Assembly: GCA_945860375.1 (NCBI GenBank)
Contig: CAMAQR010000008.1
Coordinates: 43,424 to 107,423 of the forward strand
Origin: Pseudorhodobacter antarcticus
GTDB taxonomy: Bacteria > Pseudomonadota > Alphaproteobacteria > Rhodobacterales > Rhodobacteraceae
Direction: 5' to 3'
DNA length: 64,000 bases
Part shown: positions 44,947 to 53,603 of the stretch, piece after piece
Layout of the letters: the number at the start of each line of letters is the position of its first letter
How positions within the stretch are numbered: position 1 is the first letter of the stretch
Position numbers and translations under genes: made by a program
The notes under the pieces: model-generated
What the model saw: the letters and a program-made list of their open reading frames with translations, nothing else
What the model was told of the DNA's origin: nothing
The model's database searches: none

Positions 44947-45747
44947 ATGATGAAAGACCTGAATACGATGGAGCGCTTGGTGAACACCAACACGAACAAG
45001 ATCGAGGCCCGCAAGATACAGGTGTATTACGGCACCAACCATGCGCTGAAGGATGTCGATGTCGATATTCTGGACAAGACCGTGACGGCCTTTATCGGCC
45101 CCTCGGGTTGTGGCAAGTCGACCTTCTTGCGCTGTTTGAACCGGATGAACGACACCATCGCTGGCTGCCGTATTGAGGGCAAGATCACCTTGGAAGGCAA
45201 AGATATCTACGACGCCCGCGTCGATCCGGTGCAACTGCGCGCCCGCATCGGCATGGTGTTCCAAAAACCAAACCCGTTTCCGAAGTCGATCTATGACAAC
45301 GTGGCTTATGGCCCGAAAATCCATGGTCTTGCCAGTAACAAGGCGGAAATGGATGAAATCGTCGAGAAATCCCTGCGCAAAGCGGCGTTGTGGAACGAAG
45401 TCAAAGACCGGCTGCTGTCGCCTGGCACCGGACTTTCGGGCGGCCAACAGCAACGCCTGTGCATTGCCCGCGCCATCGCCACCGGCCCCGAAGTCTTGCT
45501 GATGGACGAACCTTGTTCGGCCCTTGACCCGATTGCGACGGCGCAGATCGAGGAGTTGATCGACGAACTGCGCCACCAGTTTTCGGTGGTCATCGTGACC
45601 CATTCGATGCAGCAAGCCGCCCGCGTGTCGCAGCGCACCGCGTTTTTCCACTTGGGCAATCTGGTGGAATACGGGGAAACCACGACCATCTTCACCAACC
45701 CGAGCGACCCGCGCACGGAATCCTATATCACTGGCCGGATCGGCTAA
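44947..45747 (+). CDS. pstB: phosphate ABC transporter ATP-binding protein
   Basis: The ATPase of the high-affinity phosphate transporter PstSCAB, also needed for phosphate signalling to PhoR through PhoU. The 266-residue protein is intact: Walker [11 protein letters not shown]-loop [12 protein letters not shown], signature L-S-G-G-Q-Q-Q-R, Walker B V-L-L-M-D-E-P. GAGGGTGAC precedes the ATG; a second ATG three bases on is equivalent. Its membrane partners PstC and PstA are not encoded upstream as usual, so it must use products of another locus or be idle. Confidence 0.96.
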   Translation: MMKDLNTMERLVNTNTNKIEARKIQVYYGTNHALKDVDVDILDKTVTAFIGPSGCGKSTFLRCLNRMNDTIAGCRIEGKITLEGKDIYDARVDPVQLRARIGMVFQKPNPFPKSIYDNVAYGPKIHGLASNKAEMDEIVEKSLRKAALWNEVKDRLLSPGTGLSGGQQQRLCIARAIATGPEVLLMDEPCSALDPIATAQIEELIDELRHQFSVVIVTHSMQQAARVSQRTAFFHLGNLVEYGETTTIFTNPSDPRTESYITGRIG

Positions 45748-45758
45748 CGGAGGCTGTC

Positions 45759-46466
45759 ATGCTGAATGATCCCCATATCGCCCGCGTTTTTGACCGCGAT
45801 CTTGAATCGGTGCAAGCCATGATCATGCGGATGGGCGGGCTTGTTGAAGCCGCTTTGTCTGATGCGGCCAAGGCGTTGGAAACGCAGGACGAAACGCTGG
45901 CCGAAAAGGTGCGGCGCGGCGATCAGGCGATTGACGAGCTGGAAAGCGCCGTCAACGCCGAATGCGCCCGCCTGATCGCGCTGCGCGCGCCCATTGCTTC
46001 TGACTTGCGCACGGTGCTGACGGTGATGAAGATCGCCTCCAGCCTCGAACGCTGTGGCGATTATGCCAAGAACCTGTCCAAACGCGCAGTGGTGCTGGGC
46101 ACCATGACAGCGATCCCCGGTGCTGCTGGGTCCATCCGCCGGATGTCACGCCAAGTGAGTTTGCTGCTGAAAGACGCGCTCGATGCCTTTGTGGCGCGCG
46201 ATGCCGGTCTGGCAGCCGAAGTGCGCCTGCGCGACCACGAGGTCGATCAGATGTACAACGCCCTTTTCCGCGAATTCCTGACCTTCATGATGGAAGATGC
46301 GCGCAACATTTCGGCTTGCATGCATCTGCAATTCATCGCCAAGAACATCGAACGGGTGGGTGATCATGCCACCAGCATCGCTGAACAAGTGATCTATCTG
46401 ACCACGGGTTCGATGCCCGGAGACGCGCGGCCCAAGGCCGACGCCGTGACAGGCGGGCAAGACTGA
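45759..46466 (+). CDS. phoU: phosphate signalling complex protein PhoU
   Basis: A 235-residue all-helical protein of two three-helix bundles. Each carries the PhoU motif: E-R-C-G-D-Y-A-K-N in the first and E-R-V-G-D-H-A-T-S in the second, which bind metals or metal clusters at the membrane. PhoU restrains PhoR under phosphate-rich conditions. It starts 11 bp after pstB and its stop overlaps the phoB start by one base (TGATG), so pstB-phoU-phoB are one transcript. Confidence 0.96.
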   Translation: MLNDPHIARVFDRDLESVQAMIMRMGGLVEAALSDAAKALETQDETLAEKVRRGDQAIDELESAVNAECARLIALRAPIASDLRTVLTVMKIASSLERCGDYAKNLSKRAVVLGTMTAIPGAAGSIRRMSRQVSLLLKDALDAFVARDAGLAAEVRLRDHEVDQMYNALFREFLTFMMEDARNISACMHLQFIAKNIERVGDHATSIAEQVIYLTTGSMPGDARPKADAVTGGQD

Positions 46467-47155
46467 TGGCCATGCCTCGCCCCACCGTCCTGCTTGTTGA
46501 AGATGAACCAGCGCAGCGCGAAGTGTTGTCTTACAACCTTGAGGCTGAAGGTTTTGACGTGCAAAGCGCTGACAATGGCGAAGATGCACTGCTGCTGATC
46601 GAAGAGTCACCGCCCGATCTGATCCTGCTCGACTGGATGATGCCGCATGTGTCGGGGATTGAGGTTTGCCGTCGCCTGAAGCTGCGGCCCGAAACCCGTG
46701 GCATTCCGATCATCATGCTGTCGGCGCGGTCCGAAGAGGTGGACAAGGTGCGTGGCCTTGAAACCGGGGCGGATGACTATGTGATCAAGCCCTATTCCGT
46801 CGTGGAACTGATGGCCCGCCTGCGTGCGCAACTGCGCCGGGTGCGTCCCGCGTCGGCGGGTCTGGTGCTGCAGTGGGGCGACATCCGTCTCGACAGCGAA
46901 ACCCACCGCGTCTATCGCAGCGACAAGGTGCTGAAACTGGGCCCAACCGAGTTTCGTCTGCTGTCCACGTTTCTGGAAAAACCGGGACGGGTGTTCTCAC
47001 GTGAAACCTTGCTGGACCGGGTTTGGGGCCGCGACATCTATGTCGACACCCGCACTGTGGACGTCCACATCGGCCGCTTGCGCAAAGCGCTGACGCAGTT
47101 CGGCGGCGACGATCCTTTGCGCACCGTGCGCGGCGCCGGATATGCGCTGGGTTGA
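46466..47155 (+). CDS. phoB: phosphate regulon response regulator PhoB
   Basis: A 229-residue OmpR/PhoB-type regulator. The receiver domain has the acidic E-D pair at residues 12-13, the phospho-acceptor D56 in L-L-D-W-M-M-P and the conserved lysine in V-I-K-P-Y. The C-terminal winged helix includes L-G-P-T-E-F-R-L-L and D-V-H-I-G-R-L-R-K-A-L. It should bind the Pho boxes at 44521-44560 when phosphorylated by PhoR. It ends 5 bp before a large palindrome that separates it from the convergent nucleoside hydrolase gene. Confidence 0.97.
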   Translation: MAMPRPTVLLVEDEPAQREVLSYNLEAEGFDVQSADNGEDALLLIEESPPDLILLDWMMPHVSGIEVCRRLKLRPETRGIPIIMLSARSEEVDKVRGLETGADDYVIKPYSVVELMARLRAQLRRVRPASAGLVLQWGDIRLDSETHRVYRSDKVLKLGPTEFRLLSTFLEKPGRVFSRETLLDRVWGRDIYVDTRTVDVHIGRLRKALTQFGGDDPLRTVRGAGYALG

Positions 47156-47159
47156 TGGT

Positions 47160-47241
47160 TTCATCTTGGTCTAAATATCCCCGCCGGAGGCCCTTTTGAT
47201 GGGCAAGGAGCCTCCGGCGGGGATATTTTCATCAAGATGAA
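47160..47241. repeat. Long inverted repeat, family element B
   Basis: The arms 47160-47191 and 47210-47241 pair over 32 bp with three mismatches, all in the variable 5 bp between ATATTT and CAAGATGAA. The loop contains a further CCTT/AAGG pairing. The left arm is identical to the left arm of element A up to the inner GGAGGC. It lies between convergent phoB and the nucleoside hydrolase gene. Confidence 0.92.
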
Positions 47242-47249
47242 GGCAAGAC

Positions 47250-48197
47250 CTAAAGCCGCCCCAGCCGTTCGGTCAGCAAAGCAAAGAACCCATCTGCGTC
47301 GATGGACCCCATGAACAGCGCATTGGCCGGGCGCTTGGTCACCCCCCACCAATCGGCCACGGTCATGCCAAGGGTCAGTTCTGACTGCACCTCGATCTGC
47401 ACGTTGATGTGGCGGCCTTTGAACAGGCCCGGCTGGATCAGATAGGCGATCACGCATGGATCATGCAGCGGCGCGCCCTCAGACCCGTATTTCTCCATAT
47501 CGAAGCGCTCGAAGAAATCCGCCCATTCGGCGGCGACCCGGCCGACTTCGGTGCCCAAGCCTCGGAATGCCTCCACCCGCGCGCGCGTGGTCAGGGCTTT
47601 GTGGGTCACATCAAGAGGCATCACCACCAAAGGCACGCCCGCGCGAAACACGACATCGGCGGCCTCGGGATCAACGAAGATGTTGAATTCCGCGACCGGA
47701 GTGATGTTGCCGCCTTCAAAGCAACCGCCACCCATCAGCACGATCTGCTGCACGCGCGCCACGATGTCGGGGGCTTTGTGGAACGCCAGGGCGATGTTGG
47801 TCAACGGGCCAAGCGGGCAGAGGGTAACGGTATGGGCAGGCTCGTGGCGCAGGGTGTCGATGATGAAATCGACGCCGTGCTGCGCTTGCAAAGGCATCGT
47901 CGGTGTGGGCAGATCGGGACCATCGAGGCCGGTTTTGCCGTGGACATGCTCTGCTGTCACCAGTTTGCGCACCATGGGGCGGTCGGCCCCGGCAAAGACC
48001 TTGACCTTGGTTTTCCCCGCCAATTCGCAGATTTTGCGGGTGTTCACTTCGGTCAAGGGCAGCGGCACATTGCCTGCAACTGCGGTGATCCCCAGCACCT
48101 CGATCTCCTCGGGGCTGGCCAGCGCCAGCAGGATGGCAAAGGCGTCGTCCTGCCCGGGGTCGGTGTCGATGATGATCTTGCGCGGGGCATGGGTCAT
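47250..48197 (-). CDS. inosine-uridine preferring nucleoside hydrolase
   Basis: Cleaves the N-glycosidic bond of ribonucleosides to free base and ribose. The 315-residue protein starts with the calcium-binding signature I-I-I-D-T-D-P-G-Q-D-D-A; other conserved pieces are N-I-A-L-A near 130, M-G-G-G (about 150), E-F-N-I-F-V-D-P-E-A-A (about 168) and D-P-C-V-I-A-Y (about 245). AAGGAG precedes the ATG. It belongs to the RihA/IunH family; base preference is not clear. A 114-bp gap separates it from the upstream iron-binding protein gene. Confidence 0.94.
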   Translation of the reverse strand: MTHAPRKIIIDTDPGQDDAFAILLALASPEEIEVLGITAVAGNVPLPLTEVNTRKICELAGKTKVKVFAGADRPMVRKLVTAEHVHGKTGLDGPDLPTPTMPLQAQHGVDFIIDTLRHEPAHTVTLCPLGPLTNIALAFHKAPDIVARVQQIVLMGGGCFEGGNITPVAEFNIFVDPEAADVVFRAGVPLVVMPLDVTHKALTTRARVEAFRGLGTEVGRVAAEWADFFERFDMEKYGSEGAPLHDPCVIAYLIQPGLFKGRHINVQIEVQSELTLGMTVADWWGVTKRPANALFMGSIDADGFFALLTERLGRL

Positions 48198-48311
48198 GGG
48201 ATGGCTCCTTTGGCACCAGAAAACGCCATGGCGCGCGGTTTGTCCATCCGGTCAAACACGGTCTACCGAGAAAGCGGACGGACCCAAAAGCCCGCCCGCC
48301 GTCGTTTGGCC

Positions 48312-49313
48312 TTAGCCGTCGAAGTTGACCTCTTCGATCAGTTTCAGCGCCGCCGGGCGCAGTTTGGCCACATCGGCCAGACCCAGATTGTCCGAGGTGA
48401 AATCACCCCAGCCTTTGACAAGGTCTGATCGCGCCACGCCCGGATTGACCGGGAACTCGTGGTTGGTGCTGGCGTAGATCGCTTGGGCTGCGTCCGAAGA
48501 CAGCCATTCCATCAACTTCAACGCCGCGTCATGGTTCGGCGCGGCTTTGGTCATCGCCACGCCCGAGACGTTCAGATGTGTGCCGCCGCCTTCAAACACC
48601 GGGAAGGTGATGTTGACCGCATTGGCCCATTCGACCTGCTCGGGATCGGCCAGCATCTGCCCCATGTAATAGGTGTTGCCGATCGCGATGTCGCATTCCC
48701 CGGCCCAGATCGCCTTGACCTGATCGCGGTCGCCGCCATCGGGTTTGCGCGCCAGATTGGCTTTCACGCCCTCCAGCCATGCCTTGGTGTAGGCCTCGTC
48801 GTGGTGGGCCAGAACGGCGGCGGTCAGGGCGACATTGTAGTCGTTGGTGCCAGACCGGGTGCAGATGCGGCCCTTCCATTTCGGATTGGTCAGGTCTTCG
48901 TAAGTGGTGACTTCGCCCGCCGCCACGCGCTCTTTGCTGGCATAGATGATGCGGGCGCGGGTGGTCAGGCCGAACCACTGGTGGCCCGGATCGCGGAATT
49001 CGGCGGGGATATTGGCGGTCAGCACGTCTGAGTCCACCGCCTGTGTCACGCCTGCGTCCACAATCTGCATCAGACGCGCCACATCCACCGTCAGCACCAG
49101 ATCGGCGGGCGAACGATCCCCCTCGGCCACCAGACGTTCGGCCATGCCTTTGTCGACGAAGGCCACATTGACCGTGATGCCGGTTTCAGCCGTGAAGGCG
49201 TTCAACAGCGGTTGGACCAGTTCAGGCTGGCGGTGCGAATAGATGTTTACCTCGTCGGCGAGGGCGGGCAGGGCGGTAGAGCAAAGGGCAAGGGCAAAAA
49301 GGGGGAGGCGCAT
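48312..49313 (-). CDS. Fe(III) ABC transporter periplasmic binding protein (FbpA/FutA-like)
   Basis: A 333-residue exported solute-binding protein. The signal peptide covers about residues 1-19 (cleavage after A-L-A). The start of the mature protein, N-I-Y-S-H-R-Q, and the paired tyrosines in G-N-T-Y-Y-M-G-Q match the FbpA/FutA ferric-binding family, in which tyrosines coordinate iron. AAAGGAC precedes the ATG at 49313. No permease or ATPase genes are adjacent, so the transporter would be completed elsewhere. A perfect inverted repeat over the predicted -35 suggests iron-dependent repression. Confidence 0.92.
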   Translation of the reverse strand: MRLPLFALALCSTALPALADEVNIYSHRQPELVQPLLNAFTAETGITVNVAFVDKGMAERLVAEGDRSPADLVLTVDVARLMQIVDAGVTQAVDSDVLTANIPAEFRDPGHQWFGLTTRARIIYASKERVAAGEVTTYEDLTNPKWKGRICTRSGTNDYNVALTAAVLAHHDEAYTKAWLEGVKANLARKPDGGDRDQVKAIWAGECDIAIGNTYYMGQMLADPEQVEWANAVNITFPVFEGGGTHLNVSGVAMTKAAPNHDAALKLMEWLSSDAAQAIYASTNHEFPVNPGVARSDLVKGWGDFTSDNLGLADVAKLRPAALKLIEEVNFDG

Positions 49314-49356
49314 ATCTTTAGTCCTTTTGTCGGATATTCTGGCGCCCTTAAACATG

Positions 49357-49392
49357 AGTCTTTTAGTCAGGTCAATACCTGACTAAAAGACT
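49357..49392. promoter_or_regulatory. Perfect 16-bp inverted repeat over the iron-binding protein promoter
   Basis: AGTCTTTTAGTCAGGT (49357-49372) and its exact complement (49377-49392) are separated by 4 bp. On the minus strand the repeat contains TTGACC, followed after 17 bp by TTTAAG, a possible -35/-10 pair, 44-80 bp upstream of the start codon. Its overlap with the -35 fits a repressor site. The sequence is of the TGACTAAAA type; I associate this with iron-responsive control in Rhodobacterales but cannot confirm the regulator. It also lies just after mazG and could act as a terminator. Confidence 0.65.
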
Positions 49393-49403
49393 TTGTAATT
49401 TTG

Positions 49404-50240
49404 TCAGGCCTTTTCGGCCTTTTCCTCTGCCTTCGCGCGGTTCCACAGCGCGTCCATTTCGGCCAGATCGGACTGGTCGGGCAGCTTGCCCGCCTCGGCC
49501 AGCCAATCCTCTATCCGGCCAAAGCGGCGGCTGAATTTGGCATTGGCGGACCGCAGGGCGGCTTCGGGGTCGACGTCGAGATGCCGGGCCAGATTGGCCA
49601 TCACGAACAAAAGGTCGCCGAATTCTTCGGTCACTTCTGCCTGCGTCAACTGATCGCGCGCCTCCACCAGTTCGGCGGCCTCCTCCGTGATCTTGGCCAC
49701 CACTTCATCGGTGGAAGGCCAGTCAAACCCCACCCGCGCCGCACGTTTTTGCAGCTTCACAGCGCGGGTCAGGGCGGGAAGGCCCAAAGCGACGCCGTCC
49801 AACACCCTTGCGGGACCGCGCTCTGCCGCCTTGATCCGCTCCCAATCCATGGTTTGCTGTTCGGGGGATTTGTCGCGGGATTGGTCACCAAACACATGCG
49901 GGTGGCGGGCCAGCATCTTGTCGGAAATGGCGCGGACCACATCGTCAAAGCCGAAAAGCCCCGCATCCGCCGCAATTTGGGCATGGAACACCACCTGCAA
50001 CAGCAAGTCACCCAACTCGCCCGGCAACTCGCCCCAAGCGGCGCGTTCAATGGCGTCGGCCACCTCATGCGCCTCTTCGATCGTATAGGGCACGATGGTC
50101 GCGAAGGTCTGCACGATATCCCAAGGACAGCCCGAAACCGGGTCTCGCAGCCGCCGCATGATCTCTCGCAGCCGGGGCATGCCGCCGTTGGGGTCACGCA
50201 CAATTTGATCGGTGGCGTCGTCAGAATGGGGCAGGGGCAT
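49404..50240 (-). CDS. mazG: nucleoside triphosphate pyrophosphohydrolase
   Basis: A 278-residue all-helical house-cleaning enzyme that hydrolyses (d)NTPs, including damaged ones, to NMP and PPi. Both MazG domains are present: the first with C-P-W-D and E-E-A-H-E-V-A-D-A-I-E, the second with E-E-A-A-E-L-V-E-A-R near residue 185 and E-E-F-G-D-L-L-F-V-M after it. This is the full two-domain form. It is divergent from the M20 amidohydrolase gene across a 54-bp gap. Confidence 0.95.
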   Translation of the reverse strand: MPLPHSDDATDQIVRDPNGGMPRLREIMRRLRDPVSGCPWDIVQTFATIVPYTIEEAHEVADAIERAAWGELPGELGDLLLQVVFHAQIAADAGLFGFDDVVRAISDKMLARHPHVFGDQSRDKSPEQQTMDWERIKAAERGPARVLDGVALGLPALTRAVKLQKRAARVGFDWPSTDEVVAKITEEAAELVEARDQLTQAEVTEEFGDLLFVMANLARHLDVDPEAALRSANAKFSRRFGRIEDWLAEAGKLPDQSDLAEMDALWNRAKAEEKAEKA

Positions 50241-50294
50241 TGCCGATCCCTTCCAGATAAGATTTGATCAAAGGCCATCAGTCAGGAGACTTCC

Positions 50295-51458
50295 ATGCCC
50301 GTGCTCAACCGTATCGCCTCTTATGCCGAGGAAATGAAGGGCTGGCGGCGGCACCTGCACGCAAATCCCGAGCTGTCCTTTGAGTGCCACCACACCGCCG
50401 CCTACATCGTCGAGCGGCTGCGCGAGTTGGGTGTGGATGAAATTCACCCCGGCATCGCGAAAACCGGCATCGTTGCCATCATCAACGGGCAGGGGAATGG
50501 CCCGACCATTGGGCTGCGCGCCGACATGGACGCGCTGCCGATTGTCGAACTGACGGGGGCGGATTATGCCTCGACCATACCGGGCCGCATGCATGCCTGC
50601 GGACATGACGGCCATGTCACCATGCTGTTGGGGGCGGCAAAATACTTGGCCGAAACCCGGCGCTTTGTGGGTCGTGTGGCACTGTTGTTTCAGCCTGCGG
50701 AAGAAGACGGCGCGGGCGGCATGGTCATGGTGAATGAGGGCGTGATGGACCGCTTTGCCATCACCCAAGTTTACGGCATCCACAACGCGCCAAACATTCC
50801 CTTGGGCCATTTCCTGACCAATCCCGGCGCGCTGATGGCCAGCGTTGATACAGCCTTCGTTTACATCACTGGCAAGGGCGGCCACGGGGCCAATCCGCAT
50901 GAATGCATCGATCCGGTGGTGGCGGTGGTCGGCATGGTGGCAGCCGTGCAAACCATCATCCCGCGCAACATCTATGCGTTGGACGAGGCAGTGATTTCGG
51001 TAACCCAGATTCACACGGGCACCGCGTCCAACATCATCCCCGAAGAAGCGATGTTCTGCGCCACCATCCGCTGCTTCAAACCAGACGTGCGGGCGCTGCT
51101 GAAAAAGCGGTTCCACGAGATAGTCGAGGGCCACGCTTTGGCCTACGGCGTCAAGGCACGGGTGGACTATGACTGGGGCTATCCGGCCACGGTCAATCAT
51201 CCGGCAGAGGCCGGCTTTGCCACCGAAGTGGCCGCCGAAATCGTCGGGGCCGATGCGGTCGATGGCAACAGCAACCGCGAGATGGGGTCGGAAGACTTCT
51301 CTTACATGCTGGAGGCGCGACCCGGTGCCTATCTGTTCATGGGCATCGGGCCGGGTGCCGGTTTGCACCATGCCGCCTATGATTTCAACGACGAGGCGGC
51401 ACCCATCGGGGCGAGTTTCTTCGCCCGACTGGTGGAGCGCGCGCAGCCTTTGGCGTGA
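50295..51458 (+). CDS. M20D amidohydrolase (hippurate hydrolase-like)
   Basis: A 387-residue cytoplasmic metallo-amidohydrolase of the HipO/IAA-amino-acid hydrolase group. Metal ligands are in H-A-C-G-H-D-G-H (about residue 100), the E-E pair in Q-P-A-E-E-D-G-A-G, the His of I-H-N-A-P and the C-terminal H of L-H-H-A-A-Y-D-F. A-D-M-D-A-L-P near residue 79 is also typical. It removes an acyl group from an N-acylated amino acid; the substrate is unknown. CAGGAGACTTCC precedes the ATG. A secreted DUF6636 gene follows at 72 bp. Confidence 0.93.
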   Translation: MPVLNRIASYAEEMKGWRRHLHANPELSFECHHTAAYIVERLRELGVDEIHPGIAKTGIVAIINGQGNGPTIGLRADMDALPIVELTGADYASTIPGRMHACGHDGHVTMLLGAAKYLAETRRFVGRVALLFQPAEEDGAGGMVMVNEGVMDRFAITQVYGIHNAPNIPLGHFLTNPGALMASVDTAFVYITGKGGHGANPHECIDPVVAVVGMVAAVQTIIPRNIYALDEAVISVTQIHTGTASNIIPEEAMFCATIRCFKPDVRALLKKRFHEIVEGHALAYGVKARVDYDWGYPATVNHPAEAGFATEVAAEIVGADAVDGNSNREMGSEDFSYMLEARPGAYLFMGIGPGAGLHHAAYDFNDEAAPIGASFFARLVERAQPLA

Positions 51459-51530
51459 GCCAAATGTCAGGTAAAGAGATTTGAAGATGCGGTGGTGCTT
51501 GGGGTAGGGTGGGGCAAAGAGGAGACTCCC

Positions 51531-51935
51531 ATGCGCCACCTGCCCCTCGCCTTCGTCCTCTGCGCCAGCCCCGTTTGCGCGCAGGATGACATCGCGTTTC
51601 ACACCCCCTCGGGCAATATCCAATGCGCGATTTTCACCGGCGACCATGCCGGGGTGCGTTGCGACATGAGGGTCTTGACGCCCACCCACACCACCGCGCC
51701 ACCCGATTGCGAATTTGACTGGGGCAGCAGTTTTGCCGTCGACGCAGGGTCGCGCAAAGGGTATCTGGCCTGCGTCAGCGATGCCGTGGCGGACGACAGC
51801 GGCTTGGAGCTGGGCTATGGCGAGGTGCTGGACCTTGGCGGCATCGCGTGCAGGTCCGAGACATCGGGGTTGACCTGCACCAACCGGGCCGGGCACGGGT
51901 TTGCAATCGCCAAAGCCAGACAGGAATTGTTCTGA
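51531..51935 (+). CDS. secreted DUF6636 protein
   Basis: A 134-residue exported protein. A short signal peptide (M-R-H-L-P-L-A-F-V-L-C-A, cleavage after C-A-Q) is followed by F-H-T-P-S-G-N-I-Q-C, V-R-C-D, the P-P-D-C pair, Y-L-A-C-V-S-D and a closing G-L-T-C-T-N-R-A-G-H-G-F. The evenly spaced cysteines suggest three disulfides, as in the DUF6636 family, whose function is unknown. GAGGAGAC precedes the ATG at 51531. It may be cotranscribed with the amidohydrolase. Confidence 0.85.
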   Translation: MRHLPLAFVLCASPVCAQDDIAFHTPSGNIQCAIFTGDHAGVRCDMRVLTPTHTTAPPDCEFDWGSSFAVDAGSRKGYLACVSDAVADDSGLELGYGEVLDLGGIACRSETSGLTCTNRAGHGFAIAKARQELF

Positions 51936-51962
51936 GGCTGCAGTTTGGGCCTTGCGCTGGTC

Positions 51963-52028
51963 CGGGGGTTTCACACCCCCGCGCGGCAAAGGGCCGCTTC
52001 CCCCGTGGGATATTTTTAGACAGATGAA
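51963..52028. repeat. Double hairpin with palindrome-family half-site (element E)
   Basis: CGGGGG / CCCCCG (51963-51981) and GCGGC / GCCGC (51983-51997) are two small stems, followed by CCCCGTGGGATATTTTTAGA and CAGATGAA (52001-52028), a divergent version of the family core. It begins 28 bp after the DUF6636 stop and probably ends that transcript. The remaining 150 bp before the next start contain no other clear signal. Confidence 0.7.
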
Positions 52029-52179
52029 ACGCAAATTTTAGGCAAATTGTGAGGAAATCAGGGGTGTGCAGAACCGGGATTGGCTGCGAAACCGGACCTG
52101 AATGTTTTGATCAAAATATCTCTGGCGTCTGGGCCGCCAATTGGTAGTTTGGCTTTCAGCTTTTGACTGGAGTTTCAAG

Positions 52180-53574
52180 ATGACCGCCCCGACCTTGCCG
52201 AACGAAAACCTGTGGCAGATGGATCATGATCACGCCTTGCACCCGTGGACCAATTTTGGCCAGTTTGAGGACAAGGGCGCTTTGGTGATCACCCGCGGTT
52301 TGGGTTGCGATCTTTGGGACGATCAGGGGCGGCAGTATCTGGATGCGGTGGGGGGATTGTGGTGTACCAACATCGGCCTTGGGCGGCCCGAGATGGCGCA
52401 GGCGATTGCGGCTCAGGCGGAAACTTTGGCCTTTGCAAACTATTTCGTCGATATGACCAATGGCCCTGCGGCGCGGTTGGCGGCCAAGATTACGTCACTG
52501 GCCCCCGGCGATCTGAACCGGGTGCATTTCACCACCGGCGGTTCAACCGCGGTTGATACCGCCGTGCGGATGGTCAGCTATTACCATCACGCCCGCGGCA
52601 ACCCGGACAAGACCGACATCGTGGCACGGGAAAACTCGTACCATGGCTCGACCTACCTGTCACAATCGGTGGGCAAGCGTCACGGCGACCGGGTGGAAGA
52701 GTTCCGCTACAAGACCGAGGGCATTCACCACCTGTCTTGCCCCAACCCCTACCGCCGCCCCGACTGGCAGACCGAAGCACAATTCTGCGATGATCTGATC
52801 ACAGAGTTTGAGGCGCTGATCGCCCGCATCGGTGCGGATCGCATCGGCGGCTTTATTGCCGAACCCATTCAGGCCTCGGGTGGCATCATCATTCCGCCGG
52901 AGGGCTACCTTTTGCGGATGTGGCAGGTCTGTCAGCGCCACGATATCCTGTTCATCGCGGATGAGGTGGTGACGGCTTGGGGCCGCATCGGGCATTGGTT
53001 CGCCAGCCTGTCGGAATTCGGGGTGCAGCCCGATATGATCACCTCGGCCAAGGGGCTGACCTCGGGCTATCTGCCGTTGGGGGCGTTGATTTTTTCAGAT
53101 CGTATCTGGGAGGTGATGGCGCAGGGGGGGCAGCGCTGGTTCACCTCGGGGCTGACTTATTCCGGGCATCCGGTGTCCTGTGCGGCGGCGCTGAAGAACA
53201 TCGAGATCATGGAGAATGAGGGGCTTTTGGCGCATGCGTCGAAGGTTGGGCTGTACTTTGAAGAGCGGATGCAGGGGCTGGCCGATCTGCCCTTGGTGGG
53301 GGATGTGCGGGGACGCAAGTTGATGCTGTGCGTTGAGAATGTCGCCAACAAGGTCACCAAGGCGCTGCTGCCGGATGAGGCGAATGAAAGCAAGCGCATC
53401 TCGAACCTGTGCGAGGACATGGGGTTGATCGTGCGGCCCATCGGGCATCTGAACGTGATGTCGCCGCCTTTGGTGATCACGCAAGCGCAGATTGATTTCG
53501 TGGCCGAAACGCTGGAGGCGGCGATCCGGCAAGTGACAGATGATCTGGTGCGCGAGGGGTATCGGATTGGGTGA
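52180..53574 (+). CDS. class III (omega-type) aminotransferase
   Basis: A 464-residue PLP enzyme of the ornithine/beta-alanine:pyruvate transaminase class. Motifs: the PLP-phosphate region T-G-G-S-T-A-V-D-T-A near residue 120, S-Y-H-G-S-T-Y-L near 153, the aspartate in I-A-D-E-V-V-T-A-W-G, and the Schiff-base lysine in S-A-K-G-L-T-S-G-Y near residue 291. Amino donors could be beta-alanine, taurine, putrescine or similar amines. GGAG at 52169-52172 fixes the ATG at 52180; a GTG-initiated extension is unlikely. An IS remnant starts 30 bp after the stop. Confidence 0.93.
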   Translation: MTAPTLPNENLWQMDHDHALHPWTNFGQFEDKGALVITRGLGCDLWDDQGRQYLDAVGGLWCTNIGLGRPEMAQAIAAQAETLAFANYFVDMTNGPAARLAAKITSLAPGDLNRVHFTTGGSTAVDTAVRMVSYYHHARGNPDKTDIVARENSYHGSTYLSQSVGKRHGDRVEEFRYKTEGIHHLSCPNPYRRPDWQTEAQFCDDLITEFEALIARIGADRIGGFIAEPIQASGGIIIPPEGYLLRMWQVCQRHDILFIADEVVTAWGRIGHWFASLSEFGVQPDMITSAKGLTSGYLPLGALIFSDRIWEVMAQGGQRWFTSGLTYSGHPVSCAAALKNIEIMENEGLLAHASKVGLYFEERMQGLADLPLVGDVRGRKLMLCVENVANKVTKALLPDEANESKRISNLCEDMGLIVRPIGHLNVMSPPLVITQAQIDFVAETLEAAIRQVTDDLVREGYRIG

Positions 53575-53603
53575 TCCGCCCCCCCGCGTCTGCGCTTGGC
53601 GGT

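Noticed and set aside
50268..52034. 588-codon open frame antisense to the M20 amidohydrolase and DUF6636 genes
   Set aside because: Mirror of GC-rich coding sequence; no domain recognised, and both sense genes have ribosome sites and motifs.
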